A stretch of 64,000 bases of DNA from Streptomyces sp. NBC_01465 (GCF_036227325.1 NZ_CP109467.1:3472001-3536000), one strand, 5' to 3'; shown: positions 33,675-42,282, counted from the first letter of the stretch. Program-made: numbers and translations. Notes: generated from the sequence alone by a model not told the origin.

Positions 33675-34565
33675 ATGCCCGCCACAAAACCCGCCCGCGG
33701 CAAGAGCTGGAAACGGGACCTCCCTTTCCCCTACGACCAGGACCTGTCCGGGGTGCTGCGCCACCTCAACCGCCGCACGCGCCCCTTCCGCACCCGCCTG
33801 TCCAACGACCCGGTGACGGCCTCCTACCTGGCGGCGGGCATGCGCCTGCTGAGCCGGCACATGGGCCCCCGTCCGGCCGAACACCCCCCAACAGACCGCC
33901 CGTTGCTCCGCTTCCTCTCCCAGCGCGCGGTGGCGGCGGAGCTGGGCAACAACCCCACCCCCTTCGCCCGCAGGGGCAACGTCGCCCAGCTCCGCGACCG
34001 CTGGAGCGCCCAGGCGGACTACGTCTCCGACCTGATCCACTTCGCGGTCTGGCACGACAACTACCGCCCCGGCCACCGCGAACAGCGCACCGCCCGCGCC
34101 CAGCAGCTCACCAGCGGCCCGGACTTCGTGGCGGCGGTCCACGAGACGGCGTACGAGCACACGGCGGAGGGTGTCGACACCGCGTCGGTCCGCCTGAGCC
34201 TGGCCCTGATGGCGGGGGCGGAGGGCGACAGCGAGGTCACGGACGCGATCTCATCCCTGTACGCCGCCTACTTGGGCTCCTGGAAGGAGCTCTACGCGGC
34301 CGTACTCCACGACCGCCACCTGCGCCTGCGCCCCGGCCTCACGCTCGACGACCTGGCCAACGCGCTCTCCGCCACGACGGACGGCACGATCCTGCGCACG
34401 ATCGGCGACCCGACCGCCACGGTCATGGACCACGCCAACCGCCGCTCCCTGATGGGCACGGTGGCCCTGGCGGTGATCCACGCCTTCCTGGAACCGGAGG
34501 AGGACGCGACCGGCCTCACCCTGGAGGAGGCGGTGGCGGAACGCTTCGACGGGCGCGCGTACTGA
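33675..34565 (+). CDS. Hypothetical helical protein
   Basis: 296 residues from ATG 33675 (GTG 33660 is an in-frame alternative). Almost wholly alpha-helical and soluble: DLSGVLRHLNRRTRPFRTRL, LRFLSQRAVAAELGNN, a Trp-containing region LIHFAVWHDNY, then several amphipathic helices. The C-terminal part (LEPEEDATGLTLEEAVAERF) resembles the end of TetR-type ligand domains, and the segment around residue 75-110 could be a HTH, but neither is certain. No neighbours suggest a role. Confidence 0.6.
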   Translation: MPATKPARGKSWKRDLPFPYDQDLSGVLRHLNRRTRPFRTRLSNDPVTASYLAAGMRLLSRHMGPRPAEHPPTDRPLLRFLSQRAVAAELGNNPTPFARRGNVAQLRDRWSAQADYVSDLIHFAVWHDNYRPGHREQRTARAQQLTSGPDFVAAVHETAYEHTAEGVDTASVRLSLALMAGAEGDSEVTDAISSLYAAYLGSWKELYAAVLHDRHLRLRPGLTLDDLANALSATTDGTILRTIGDPTATVMDHANRRSLMGTVALAVIHAFLEPEEDATGLTLEEAVAERFDGRAY

Positions 34566-34579
34566 CCGCCGCCGGCCAC

Positions 34580-35065
34580 TCACACAGCAACGACACGCAC
34601 GTCAGGCGGTTCCAGCACGGCGAGACAGGCCTTCACGTCCTCCGGGTCGCTGGTGAAGATCACTGCGCTGCCGTGCCGGACCGCAGCCAGCGCCACCCAG
34701 GCGTCGACCGCATCGGGCCGCTTCTTGGGCGGCAGTTTCGCCCCGCCCAGCGCCGTGCCGAACCGTCGCCAGTCGATGACGTCGGGACCCGTCGCGCAGG
34801 CGATGCACGCGGGCTGCCCCGCCTTCGTCGCACGCATCGGAGGCGCGGAGGCCCGCGCCTGGGGCACCGTGCAGTCCTTGAGCACCCCTGCCAGCGAATG
34901 CACCAGCGCCGGCCTCGGCCGCCAGACCTGGGCAAGGACGGGGCCGAGCACGAGCGCGCGATGCGGGCTCTCCTTCATCCCCTCATGCAGATGAACGGCC
35001 TTCGCCTTGCGGTCGGCGAGCGCGATCAGCATCCCGGTGTCGTACACCGGAACCCGTGCGCTCAC
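34580..35065 (-). CDS. PIN-domain toxin (VapC-like)
   Basis: 161 residues. The PIN acidic residues are visible: Asp9 in VYDTGMLIAL, Asp in RPDAVDAWVALAAV, and Asp in FTSDPEDV. PIN toxins cleave tRNA or rRNA. The protein is longer than usual (about 130) because of a central insertion carrying AGQPACIACATG, with two cysteines. The start overlaps the antitoxin stop by 4 nt, giving coupled expression. An ancestral or degenerate toxin is possible because the central Glu of the canonical four-acid site is not obvious. Confidence 0.75.
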   Translation of the reverse strand: MSARVPVYDTGMLIALADRKAKAVHLHEGMKESPHRALVLGPVLAQVWRPRPALVHSLAGVLKDCTVPQARASAPPMRATKAGQPACIACATGPDVIDWRRFGTALGGAKLPPKKRPDAVDAWVALAAVRHGSAVIFTSDPEDVKACLAVLEPPDVRVVAV

Positions 35066-35388
35066 GCGACCCGCTCCGGGCTGACGTCATGCCGGTCCGC
35101 GCCGTAGACGAGCCCGAGCGCCGCCTCGACGTCGCGGCGCTCCTGCTCCGTCAGCTCCCCGTCGACCGCGCCCGGCTCCCCCGCAAGCTCGCGCGCGCCA
35201 CTCTCCGCGGCGTCGATCAGCGCGTCCACCTTGGCGAACTGCTCCTCTATGGCGTCCGTCTCGGCCATCTGCCGCGTCGCGGCATGCACGAGGTACGCGG
35301 AGACGTCCATCCCCGCCCGTTCCGCGTGCAGCCTGATGCGCTCGGCCTGCTCCTGCTCAAGGCTGATGCTGATCCTGGTCTTGGCCAC
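35062..35388 (-). CDS. Ribbon-helix-helix antitoxin (VapB-like)
   Basis: 108 residues from GTG 35388. The N-terminal ribbon-helix-helix is TRISISLEQEQAERIRLHAE followed by GMDVSAYLVHAATRQM; the acidic C-terminal half (about residues 55-95) probably wraps the toxin. The stop overlaps the PIN toxin start by 4 nt. TACGCT on the minus strand ends 6 nt before the GTG, so the message is likely leaderless. Autoregulation by the RHH domain is expected. Confidence 0.78.
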   Translation of the reverse strand: MAKTRISISLEQEQAERIRLHAERAGMDVSAYLVHAATRQMAETDAIEEQFAKVDALIDAAESGARELAGEPGAVDGELTEQERRDVEAALGLVYGADRHDVSPERVA

Positions 35389-35444
35389 GCCACCAGCGTA
35401 TGACGCGTATTACGATCGTGCCAGGCGCGTACGACAGCCTGCGC

Positions 35445-36356
35445 TTAGCCCCCGAACTGCTCGTGGTCGGCCAGCACCGCGTCGATCACGCGCCGGTTGA
35501 GCGCGGCCTTCTCCTCGTCCCTGTCGATGCACTCGCTCAGCACGAGCAGCGACTTCCACAGCGACCAGCCCCTGGCCCGCGCCCACATGCCCGCGTCCTG
35601 CCCGACCGCTTCGCGGAACGCCTCGCGTTCCGCGCCCTCGAACATGCCCCAGGCGATCACCAGATCGCAGGCGGGGTCGCCGATGCCCGACGTACCGAAG
35701 TCGATGACGGCGGTCAGCTTTCCGTCGGCGACCAGCAGGTTGCCCTGCGCGATGTCCCCGTGGAACCACACCGGCGCCCCGCGCCACTCCGCGCCGAGGG
35801 CCGCTTCCCAGACTGCGGCGGCCTTCTCGGTGTCCACGCGGCCCTTCAGCGCGGCCAAGTAGCAGCGGGTCTCCTCGTCGTAGAACGCGGGCGACGCACC
35901 CCGGTACCAGCTGTGCTCCCCGCCGACCGGACCACCGGTGGCGTCGGCACGCTGGAGCGCGCGGATGAACTCCGCGACGGAGACGGCGAATTGGACCCGG
36001 TCCCCGATCCGCTCCCACGCGGCCGTCTCGCCGTCGAGCCAGCCGCGTACGGACCACGGATACGGATACCCCTCGCCCGGCGCACCCATCGCCAGCACGG
36101 GTGGAACCGCGACCGGCAACTGCGGGGCGAGGCGCGGGAGCCAGTGGTTCTCCTTGTCGACGGCGGGTACGTAGCCGGGTCCCGTGGGCAGCCGTACGGT
36201 CATGTCGTCGCCGAGCCGATAGGTCCGGTTGTCCCAGCCGTCGACCTCCACGGGGGTCACGTCCAGCCCGCTCCACTGCGGGAACTGCGCGGCGAGCAAA
36301 CGCTTCACGAGGGCGGCGTCGATACCGGCGCGGCCGTCGGGGGGAGTCGAAACCAT
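35445..36356 (-). CDS. Aminoglycoside phosphotransferase (APH)-family kinase
   Basis: 303 residues from ATG 36356. The APH fold marks are WFHGDIAQGNLLV near residue 205 (catalytic Asp, Asn) and AVIDFGTSGIGDPACDLV near 225 (metal Asp). The N-terminal lobe has WDNRTYRL and MTVRLPTG. Family members phosphorylate aminoglycosides, macrolides, hydroxyurea or ordinary metabolites, and sequence alone does not tell which. It is divergent from the gene at 36428 across 71 bp. Confidence 0.85.
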   Translation of the reverse strand: MVSTPPDGRAGIDAALVKRLLAAQFPQWSGLDVTPVEVDGWDNRTYRLGDDMTVRLPTGPGYVPAVDKENHWLPRLAPQLPVAVPPVLAMGAPGEGYPYPWSVRGWLDGETAAWERIGDRVQFAVSVAEFIRALQRADATGGPVGGEHSWYRGASPAFYDEETRCYLAALKGRVDTEKAAAVWEAALGAEWRGAPVWFHGDIAQGNLLVADGKLTAVIDFGTSGIGDPACDLVIAWGMFEGAEREAFREAVGQDAGMWARARGWSLWKSLLVLSECIDRDEEKAALNRRVIDAVLADHEQFGG

Positions 36357-36427
36357 CCGGGGATCATCGCGAAGGCGGGGCGTACGGTGCAACGAAATAT
36401 CGTGGCGCCGTACGGCAGAATGCCCCC

Positions 36428-36937
36428 GTGCCGACCAAGATCGAGCTGAGCGAGCAAGAACTCCGTGCGATCACGGGCTACGCGGCGGCGTGTGCCCGCA
36501 GGGCGCTGCCCCTTTTCGAGCGCCAGTGCCCGACGGACACCCGCCCCCGCGACGCCGTCGATGCAGCCGACGCTTTCGCCGGAGGCGGCCGGCGCACGGC
36601 GGCCCTGCGGCAGATCGCGTGGGCGGCGTACAAGGCGGCGCAGGAAACGACCGCCCCGGCTGCGGAGGACGCGGCCCGGGCAGCGAGCCACGCGGCGGCG
36701 GCCGCGTATCTCCACCCCCTGGCGGACGCCCACCAGGTGAAGCACATCCTCGGCGCCGCGGCGCACGCGGCACGGGCGGAGGAGCTGGCGGGCGTCGCTG
36801 CGGGGACTCTGGACTGGGCGCGCCACCACGCTCCCCCGGCGGTCACCGCGGTGCTGGCCCGAATGCCCGCGGCCCCGCCCGGAGGCGGCCGCGCGGGAGA
36901 ACTGATCCGTGAGCTGGACGCGGCCCTTCGCACCTGA
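36428..36937 (+). CDS. Imm-5-like putative immunity protein
   Basis: 169 residues from GTG 36428 (PTKIELSEQELRAITGYAA). It is Ala-rich and entirely helical. The pattern GYAAACARRALPLFE, RPRDAVDAADAFAGGGRRTA, ASHAAAAAYLHPLADAHQ and VKHILGAAAHAARA matches proteins annotated as Imm-5-like putative immunity proteins. No toxin, secretion gene or polymorphic-toxin repeat is adjacent, so it is an orphan. The function is inferred only from family resemblance. Confidence 0.65.
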   Translation: MPTKIELSEQELRAITGYAAACARRALPLFERQCPTDTRPRDAVDAADAFAGGGRRTAALRQIAWAAYKAAQETTAPAAEDAARAASHAAAAAYLHPLADAHQVKHILGAAAHAARAEELAGVAAGTLDWARHHAPPAVTAVLARMPAAPPGGGRAGELIRELDAALRT

Positions 36938-36940
36938 GGC

Positions 36941-37510
36941 TCAACCAGCCGAAGCGGTAAGGGCTTTGAGCCACTCGTCGACCGGTACGACGTCCGCCCA
37001 CAACGGAAAGAGCCGCTCTGTGAGGACCCGGTGCAGCTCCTGGTCGGTGTCGAGGCACCCGTCCACCAGGACCGTGAGCCCGAAGTCCAGGTCGACGCCC
37101 CGGGCCAGCGTGGTCAGTACCACCGCACTGGTGGCGATCCCGGCGAGGACCAGGTGGTTGATGCCACGGGCCCTGAGGACCAGGTCCAGGTCGCTGCCCG
37201 AGAAGGCACTGCCCCGCCGCTTGGTGACCACGATGTCGTCCGGCCTGGGCGTGATGTCGGGATGGATCTCACTGCCGGGAGCGCCCTCGGTGAACAGCCC
37301 CGCCTCCAGAACGGTGGCCATCGCCCGGCTGCGGGAGCTGACTTCAGGCTGCCCTGCCCGTAGACCCATGGTCACGTAGATGACGGGGATGCCGGCAGCG
37401 CGGGCCCCATCGATCGCCGCCCGCAGCCGTCCCAGATATCCGGAATCGGCGCCGACGATGTCCACGACGTCCCGCTGGACGTCCATCACGAGGAGTGCAG
37501 TGTCTGCCAT
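36941..37510 (-). CDS. Isochorismatase-like hydrolase lacking the catalytic cysteine
   Basis: 189 residues. The fold is clear: LLVMDVQRDVVD with Asp10, IPVIYVTMGLRAGQPEV, and VTKRRGSAFSGSDLDLVL with Lys97. The nucleophile position in LAGIATSAVVLTT is Ala129 rather than the Cys of nicotinamidase-type cysteine hydrolases; true isochorismatases also lack Cys (Gly) and use acid-base chemistry. A thiol mechanism is therefore unlikely; a vinyl-ether hydrolase or non-catalytic role is possible. The start is ATG 37510. It is 4 nt from the convergent Imm-5-like stop. Confidence 0.8.
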   Translation of the reverse strand: MADTALLVMDVQRDVVDIVGADSGYLGRLRAAIDGARAAGIPVIYVTMGLRAGQPEVSSRSRAMATVLEAGLFTEGAPGSEIHPDITPRPDDIVVTKRRGSAFSGSDLDLVLRARGINHLVLAGIATSAVVLTTLARGVDLDFGLTVLVDGCLDTDQELHRVLTERLFPLWADVVPVDEWLKALTASAG

Positions 37511-37622
37511 GGAGGCAGCCTGCTGCGCAACTGGCCGATTGTGAAGACCACTTGGGTGGTGCGAGCCTGTGGCCCGGAACGGGCAGTTCGATCAGAAGTC
37601 AGAAGAAGGTGGGGTGACCCGC

Positions 37623-38660
37623 ATGCGTGCGGTGGTCTTCGAGCGGTTCGGCGAGCCGGCCGGGGTACGGGACGTGCCCGACCCCGTTGCGGCGCCGCGC
37701 GGGGTCGTGGTGCGGGTCGAGGCGACGGGGGTGTGCCGCAGCGACTGGCACGGGTGGATGGGCCACGAGCCCGAGATCGTGCTGCCGCACGTGCCAGGAC
37801 ACGAATTCGCGGGGGTCGTCGCCGAGGTGGGCGCGGAGGTACGCGGCTGGCGGGTCGGCGACAGGGTGACCGTGCCGTTCTCGTGCGGCTGCGGGAGCTG
37901 TCCGACGTGTGCGTCGGGGAATCACCAGGTGTGCGAGCGGGGCGCGACGCCCGGGTTCACACACTGGGGATCGTTCGCGGAGTACATCGCGCTCGACCAC
38001 GCCGACGTGAACCTGGTGGCGCTCCCGGACGACATGGCCTTCACCGCGGCGGCGGGCCTCGGCTGCCGTTTCGCGACGGCGTTCCGGGCCGTGGTCCAGC
38101 AGGGCCGCGTGGCGGCGGGCGAGTGGGTGGCGGTGCACGGGTGCGGCGGGGTCGGACTGTCGGCGGTGATGATCGCGGCGGCGTCCGGGGCGCGGGTGGT
38201 GGCGGTGGATGTGGCGCCGGGGGCGCTGGAACTGGCCCGTAAATTCGGGGCTGTTGAGTGCGTGGACGCGACGGGGGTGTCCGACACGGCGGAAGTGGTA
38301 CGGGAGTTGACGGGCGGAGGCGCGCACCTGTCGCTGGACGCGCTCGGCGCCCAGGTGACGTGCGCGGCCTCGATCGGCTCCCTGCGGCGGCGCGGACGGC
38401 ACGTGCAGGTGGGGCTGCTGCACGACGACCCCGTGATGCCGATGGGCCGGGCGATCGCGTACGAACTGCAGCTGATCGGCAGCCGGGGCATGGCGGCGCA
38501 CACGTACCCGGGAATGCTGGCCCTGGTACGGAGCGGGGTGCTGCGCCCCGACCTCCTGGTGACGTCGACGATCGGCCTGGGAGAGGCGGGTGCGGCGCTG
38601 GCAGCCATGGGGTCGGCGCCGGGGCCCGGGGTGACGGTGGTGGAACCCTTCACCCCGTAG
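37623..38660 (+). CDS. Zinc-dependent alcohol dehydrogenase (MDR family)
   Basis: 345 residues from ATG 37623. The catalytic zinc ligands are Cys38 (TGVCRSDWHGWMG), the GHE motif (VPGHEFAGVV) and a later Cys; the structural zinc cysteines lie in CGCGSCPTCASGNHQVC. The NAD-binding GCGGVGLSAVMIA loop is near residue 175, and VAVDVAPGAL follows. The substrate is unknown. The 3' end overlaps the convergent gene at 38650 by 11 nt. Confidence 0.88.
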   Translation: MRAVVFERFGEPAGVRDVPDPVAAPRGVVVRVEATGVCRSDWHGWMGHEPEIVLPHVPGHEFAGVVAEVGAEVRGWRVGDRVTVPFSCGCGSCPTCASGNHQVCERGATPGFTHWGSFAEYIALDHADVNLVALPDDMAFTAAAGLGCRFATAFRAVVQQGRVAAGEWVAVHGCGGVGLSAVMIAAASGARVVAVDVAPGALELARKFGAVECVDATGVSDTAEVVRELTGGGAHLSLDALGAQVTCAASIGSLRRRGRHVQVGLLHDDPVMPMGRAIAYELQLIGSRGMAAHTYPGMLALVRSGVLRPDLLVTSTIGLGEAGAALAAMGSAPGPGVTVVEPFTP

Positions 38661-38985
38661 CGGCAGGGGGCACGGCCCGTTCCATGGGTGCGCGATCGAG
38701 GATTTCGATGTACATGATCCGTCCGTCCACGACGTCCAGGATCAGCATCCCGTTCGAGGGCAGGAGCGGCACGCATCGATGGCCCGGGCCATACGGCTGC
38801 CCCTGCGGATGGTCCGAGGTCCGGATGCTCTGACAGAAGTCGTCCCCGCAGCCGCACTCACCGACGAGCCGGACGTCCCGCACGACGATGGACAGGTCCC
38901 GTTCCCCCTCCTCTTCGAGGGCGACGACCAGTTCGGCGATGAGGTCCGGGTAGACATCACGGACGAGAGGCTGCTCCGGCTCCAT
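38650..38985 (-). CDS. Hypothetical protein
   Basis: 111 residues from ATG 38985. A Cys-rich loop GECGCGDDFCQSI lies around residues 42-54, and a beta-rich C-terminus follows (GMLILDVVDGRIMYIEILD). No signal or membrane segment. The loop could bind a metal. It is downstream of, and probably transcribed with, the hypothetical gene at 39032-39502 (46 nt gap). No family assigned. Confidence 0.6.
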   Translation of the reverse strand: MEPEQPLVRDVYPDLIAELVVALEEEGERDLSIVVRDVRLVGECGCGDDFCQSIRTSDHPQGQPYGPGHRCVPLLPSNGMLILDVVDGRIMYIEILDRAPMERAVPPAATG

Positions 38986-39031
38986 GGGGCGGGAGGCTAC
39001 GACACCGGCTCCGCCGAACGCCTGCCGTTTT

Positions 39032-39502
39032 TCACGCCTCGGGTCCGCGACCGACGGGCGGCTGCCGGGCGAGGAACTCCTCGAACGCCGCCTTCTGCTG
39101 CGGATCCATGAAGCCCTGGCGGACATTGCGGGCCTGTTCCTCGAGCCAGTGCGCCTCGCCGGGGTCCACCAGTTCGGCGACCACCACGCCTCCCCGGACG
39201 ACCGCCGTACGCCCGCCCACGCGACGGCGGAACAACGTGAACGCCCCGAACTCCTCCGGGTGGGCAAGCTCCGGCTGCTCTTCCCCGTCCACGGCCTCGC
39301 GCATCGGATACGCGGCAGGAGCCCAGTGCTCCCTGAGCGCCAGCGTCGCCGCGGGCACGAGCACGGCCTGCTCCGTCTCCCGGTCCCCCTCCCACATGAT
39401 CGTGACGGTGACGGGCTCGCCCACCGCCTCGGCCAGGCCGAGCACCCTCTCCATCTCGTCGTTGACCGGGTATCCCGCCACCACATCGATCTGTATCCCC
39501 AT
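39032..39502 (-). CDS. Hypothetical protein
   Basis: 156 residues from ATG 39502. Mixed alpha/beta, acidic: VNDEMERVLGLAEAVGEPVT, VTIMWEGDRETEQAVLVP, RVGGRTAVVRGGVVVAELVD, and a helical tail (QQKAAFEEFLARQP). No motif recognised. The start lies 35 nt from the divergent FAD oxidoreductase start, so their promoters must overlap. Confidence 0.6.
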   Translation of the reverse strand: MGIQIDVVAGYPVNDEMERVLGLAEAVGEPVTVTIMWEGDRETEQAVLVPAATLALREHWAPAAYPMREAVDGEEQPELAHPEEFGAFTLFRRRVGGRTAVVRGGVVVAELVDPGEAHWLEEQARNVRQGFMDPQQKAAFEEFLARQPPVGRGPEA

Positions 39503-39537
39503 GGCGCCCGAGGCTACTGTTCGTGAGAATCGGCGCC

Positions 39538-40677
39538 ATGAAGCGGCCTGAACGCATTGCTGTCGTCGGAGCAGGAATCCTCGGAGCCTGCGTCGGCTGG
39601 AACCTCGCCCGGAGCGGCGCCGACGTGATCCTCGTCGACTCGGGGCAACCCGGCGAAGGCGTCACCGACTGGTCCTTCTCCTGGGTCAACGCCAGCAACA
39701 AGACCGCGCTCAGGTCCTACTTCGACCTGAACCTCGCGGGCATGGAAGCCCACCGCGAGCTCGCCAGGACCATCGGGCCCGACGCGTGGTGGCACCCCAC
39801 CGGCCACCTGCGGTGGGCCGACGATCCCGCAGCCGAGGCAGATCTCCTCAAGACCGCTGACCTGCTGAGCAGTTGGGACTACGCCGTCGAGGTCACCACG
39901 GGCGCCGACGTGCGCCGCCGCCTTGAACCCGCCCTCGCCGTGCCCGACGAGACCCCCGTCGTCTTCTACCCCGACGAAGCCTGGGTGCACGGGCGTCACC
40001 TCGTCGGGCGCCTCGTCGACGAGGCCGTCGGCCGCGGCGCCGAGCTCCGCTCCGGCACCTCCGTCCGTGCCATCGGCACCCGCTCCGACGGAAGCGTCCA
40101 GTCCGTCACCCTCTCCGACGGGAGCCGCCTCGACGTCAACGCCGTCGTGAACGCGGCAGGCCCCAGCGCCTCCCACATCGCCGCCCTCGTCGCCCGGCAC
40201 CTCCCGATGCGCCACGAGCCCGGCGCCGTCACCCGCCTCGACTGCGACCGGGTCCCGATCCACCGCGCCATGCACACACCCCACATCGAGATCCGCCCCG
40301 ACGGAGACACCTCCGTAGTCCTCCACAGCCGCGAGACCGACGCCCTCATCAACACGGACACGGATCCAGCCCAACTCGCCCAGCTGCTCCACGCATTGGC
40401 CGAGCGCGTCGTCCCCGCATTCGCCAACTCCCACATCGCACGCACACGGATCTCCAACCGGCCCATCCCCGCCGACGGATTCCCCTCGGTGGGCGCCGTT
40501 TCCGCCGTGCCCGGCTACTACGAGGCCGTCTCCCACAGCGGCATCACGCTCGGGCCCGTCATCGGCCGGCTGCTCGCCGCCGAGATCCTCAGCGGGACCC
40601 GCCACGAACTGCTCGCGGACTTCCGCCCCGAGCGGTTCCCGGAAAATGGCGGACCCCTCCCGCACCAGGATGCGTAA
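39538..40677 (+). CDS. FAD-dependent oxidoreductase (DadA/glycine-oxidase-like)
   Basis: 379 residues from ATG 39538. The Rossmann FAD loop is VVGAGILGACVGWNLAR near residue 12, followed by VDSGQPGEG. C-terminal marks are RPIPADGFPSVGAV and SHSGITLGPVIGRLLA, as in D-amino-acid or glycine oxidase relatives. It probably oxidises an amine or amino acid. TACTGT (39515-39520) may be its -10. The stop overlaps the -10-like TAACCT that precedes the next gene by 6 nt. Confidence 0.82.
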   Translation: MKRPERIAVVGAGILGACVGWNLARSGADVILVDSGQPGEGVTDWSFSWVNASNKTALRSYFDLNLAGMEAHRELARTIGPDAWWHPTGHLRWADDPAAEADLLKTADLLSSWDYAVEVTTGADVRRRLEPALAVPDETPVVFYPDEAWVHGRHLVGRLVDEAVGRGAELRSGTSVRAIGTRSDGSVQSVTLSDGSRLDVNAVVNAAGPSASHIAALVARHLPMRHEPGAVTRLDCDRVPIHRAMHTPHIEIRPDGDTSVVLHSRETDALINTDTDPAQLAQLLHALAERVVPAFANSHIARTRISNRPIPADGFPSVGAVSAVPGYYEAVSHSGITLGPVIGRLLAAEILSGTRHELLADFRPERFPENGGPLPHQDA

Positions 40678-40686
40678 CCTGCCCGC

Positions 40687-41178
40687 ATGCCCCGCCTCGA
40701 ACTCCTCCGCCTCGACCACGCCTCACCCCTTCTCGCCTTCGAGCAGGAGAATCGGGCCTACTTCGCCGCGCTGATCCCCGACCGGGGCGACGACTACTTC
40801 GCCCACTTCGACGCACGCCACAGCGACCTCCTGGCCGAGCAGGAGACCGGGACGGTCCTCTTCCATCTCCTGGTGGCGGACGACGGCGAGGTCCTCGGGC
40901 GGTTCAACCTCTTCGATGTGGCGGACGGTTCGGCCGAGCTCGGCTATCGCGTGGCCGAACGCGCCGCCGGAAAGGGGATCGCCTCGGCTGCCGTACGGGA
41001 CATGTGCGCACGCGCCGCCCAGGAGTACGGCCTGACCACCCTCCGCGCCAGGACGACCCTCGACAACCCGGCCTCGCGCGCCGTCCTGGCCCGTACGGGA
41101 TTCACGCCCGTCGGCGACTGCACCCTCAACGACCGGCCCGGGCTCCGGTACGTACGCGACCTGGGAGACCTCCGGTGA
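40687..41178 (+). CDS. GNAT-family acetyltransferase (RimJ-like)
   Basis: 163 residues. The RimI/RimJ pattern is visible: LLAFEQENRAYFAALIP, VLGRFNLFDVADGSAELGY, and the acetyl-CoA loop RAAGKGIASAAVRDM near residue 92, then NPASRAVLARTGF. TAACCT (40675-40680) ends 6 nt before the ATG and no ribosome site is seen, so the gene is probably leaderless. The stop overlaps the start of the next gene (GTGA), giving coupling with a small P-loop kinase. Confidence 0.85.
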   Translation: MPRLELLRLDHASPLLAFEQENRAYFAALIPDRGDDYFAHFDARHSDLLAEQETGTVLFHLLVADDGEVLGRFNLFDVADGSAELGYRVAERAAGKGIASAAVRDMCARAAQEYGLTTLRARTTLDNPASRAVLARTGFTPVGDCTLNDRPGLRYVRDLGDLR

Positions 41179-41678
41179 AGCGTGTCCTCGTCGTCGGCAG
41201 CACCGGGGCCGGCAAGTCCACCCTCGCCCGCGAGCTCTCCCGCCGACTCGGCCTGGAATTCCATGAGATGGACGCCCTCCACTTCATCGGGCCCGGCTGG
41301 CAGGCGAACCCCGATCTCCTCGCGCAGGTCACCCGGATCGTCGACGGGCCCGACGGATGGGTCTTCGACTCCATCGGTCAGCCCGTCGTACGCGATCTGC
41401 TCTGGGAGCGCGCCGACACCGTCGTCTGGCTCGACTACCGGCGGTCCGTCGTCCTGTGGCGGGTCCTGCGGCGCTCCCTCCGGCGGACCCTGTTGCGCGA
41501 GCGCGTCTTCGGGGGCAACCGGGAGCGGGTCGTGGAGTGGATCCGCCCCGATCACCCCGTGCGGTGGGCCATGAGCCAGCACAACGACCGGCGCGCCGAA
41601 ATCCTCCGCCGCACCCGCGACCCCCGTTTCGCGCCACTGCACGTCATCCGCTACGAAAGCCCGCGCGACGCCCGCTGA
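41175..41678 (+). CDS. Small P-loop nucleotide kinase-like protein
   Basis: 167 residues from GTG 41175. The Walker A GSTGAGKSTLAREL is at residues 8-21, then EFHEMDALHFIGPGWQ and a Walker-B-like TVVWLDYRRSVVLWRVL. The layout is that of adenylate-kinase-like or topology-modulation (FlaR) proteins. The start overlaps the upstream GNAT stop by 4 nt. It ends 1 nt from the convergent DinB-like stop. The substrate is unknown. Confidence 0.8.
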   Translation: MKRVLVVGSTGAGKSTLARELSRRLGLEFHEMDALHFIGPGWQANPDLLAQVTRIVDGPDGWVFDSIGQPVVRDLLWERADTVVWLDYRRSVVLWRVLRRSLRRTLLRERVFGGNRERVVEWIRPDHPVRWAMSQHNDRRAEILRRTRDPRFAPLHVIRYESPRDAR

Positions 41679-41679
41679 G

Positions 41680-42282
41680 CTACGCCCCCTGCGCCCCCTG
41701 CGCCCCCTGCGCCTCCTTCGCCGCCCGCTCCACCCGCGCCCGGTGCTCCGCCCACCACGCCGCGTCCCCGCTCGCCATGTTGTCGCTCCCGGCCCGCAAC
41801 CCCGTTGCCCCGTCGATGAGTTCGCGCACGATGTCGGCGTGCCCGGCGTGCCGGTCCGTCTCCGCGATCATGTGGACGAGGCTCCGGTGGAGCGTCGTCT
41901 CCACCCCGTCCCCCCAGCCGATCCGGCCCGTGGCGTCCAGCGGCAGCGACGCGATCGTCTCGTCCGAGTGCGTGCACACCCGGCGGTACGCCGCCACGAT
42001 CTCCTCGCGCGTCTCGTCCGCCCGCGCCCACAGATCCGCGTTCGGCTCGGCGGCCCCCGCGATCCAGAGCGGGGGCGCCTCGACCGGGCGGCCGTACGTC
42101 GCGCCGAAGTACATCGCCTCCGCGCCCGTCACATGCTTGACCAGCCCCAGCAGATTGGTGCCGGTCGGCGTCATGGGGCGGCGGACGTCGTACTCGGACA
42201 GGCCCTCCAGCTTCATCACCAGCACGTCGCGTGCGTCCTGAAGGTAGAGGTGCAGGTCGGCCTTGGGATCAGTTCCGGTCAT
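41680..42282 (-). CDS. DinB-family (YfiT-like) metal-dependent protein
   Basis: 200 residues from ATG 42282 (ATG 42306 possible, with a better ribosome site). The DinB four-helix bundle is suggested by DLHLYLQDARDVLVMKLEGL, and histidines lie where the metal ligands are expected (LVKHVTGAEAMYFG, HRSLVHMIAETDRHAGHADI). The C-terminus ends in repeated AQG encoded by a short tandem repeat. Many such proteins are thiol transferases or of unknown role. It is divergent from the NTPase gene at 42420. Confidence 0.78.
   Translation of the reverse strand: MTGTDPKADLHLYLQDARDVLVMKLEGLSEYDVRRPMTPTGTNLLGLVKHVTGAEAMYFGATYGRPVEAPPLWIAGAAEPNADLWARADETREEIVAAYRRVCTHSDETIASLPLDATGRIGWGDGVETTLHRSLVHMIAETDRHAGHADIVRELIDGATGLRAGSDNMASGDAAWWAEHRARVERAAKEAQGAQGAQGA
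41682..41711 (+). repeat. Tandem GCGCCCCCT repeat
   Basis: Three copies of a 9-nt unit at the 3' end of the DinB-like gene, encoding AQG repeats at the C-terminus of that protein. Likely slippage-derived and variable in number between strains. Confidence 0.7.

Noticed and set aside
38650..39486. Single 278-codon minus-strand gene
   Set aside because: Its upstream half is a shadow of the gene at 39032-39502 in another frame; two separate small genes with proper starts fit better.
41682..41711. Tandem GCGCCCCCT units as a CRISPR or regulatory repeat
   Set aside because: Contiguous 9-nt repeat within a coding end, with no spacers; simple slippage.
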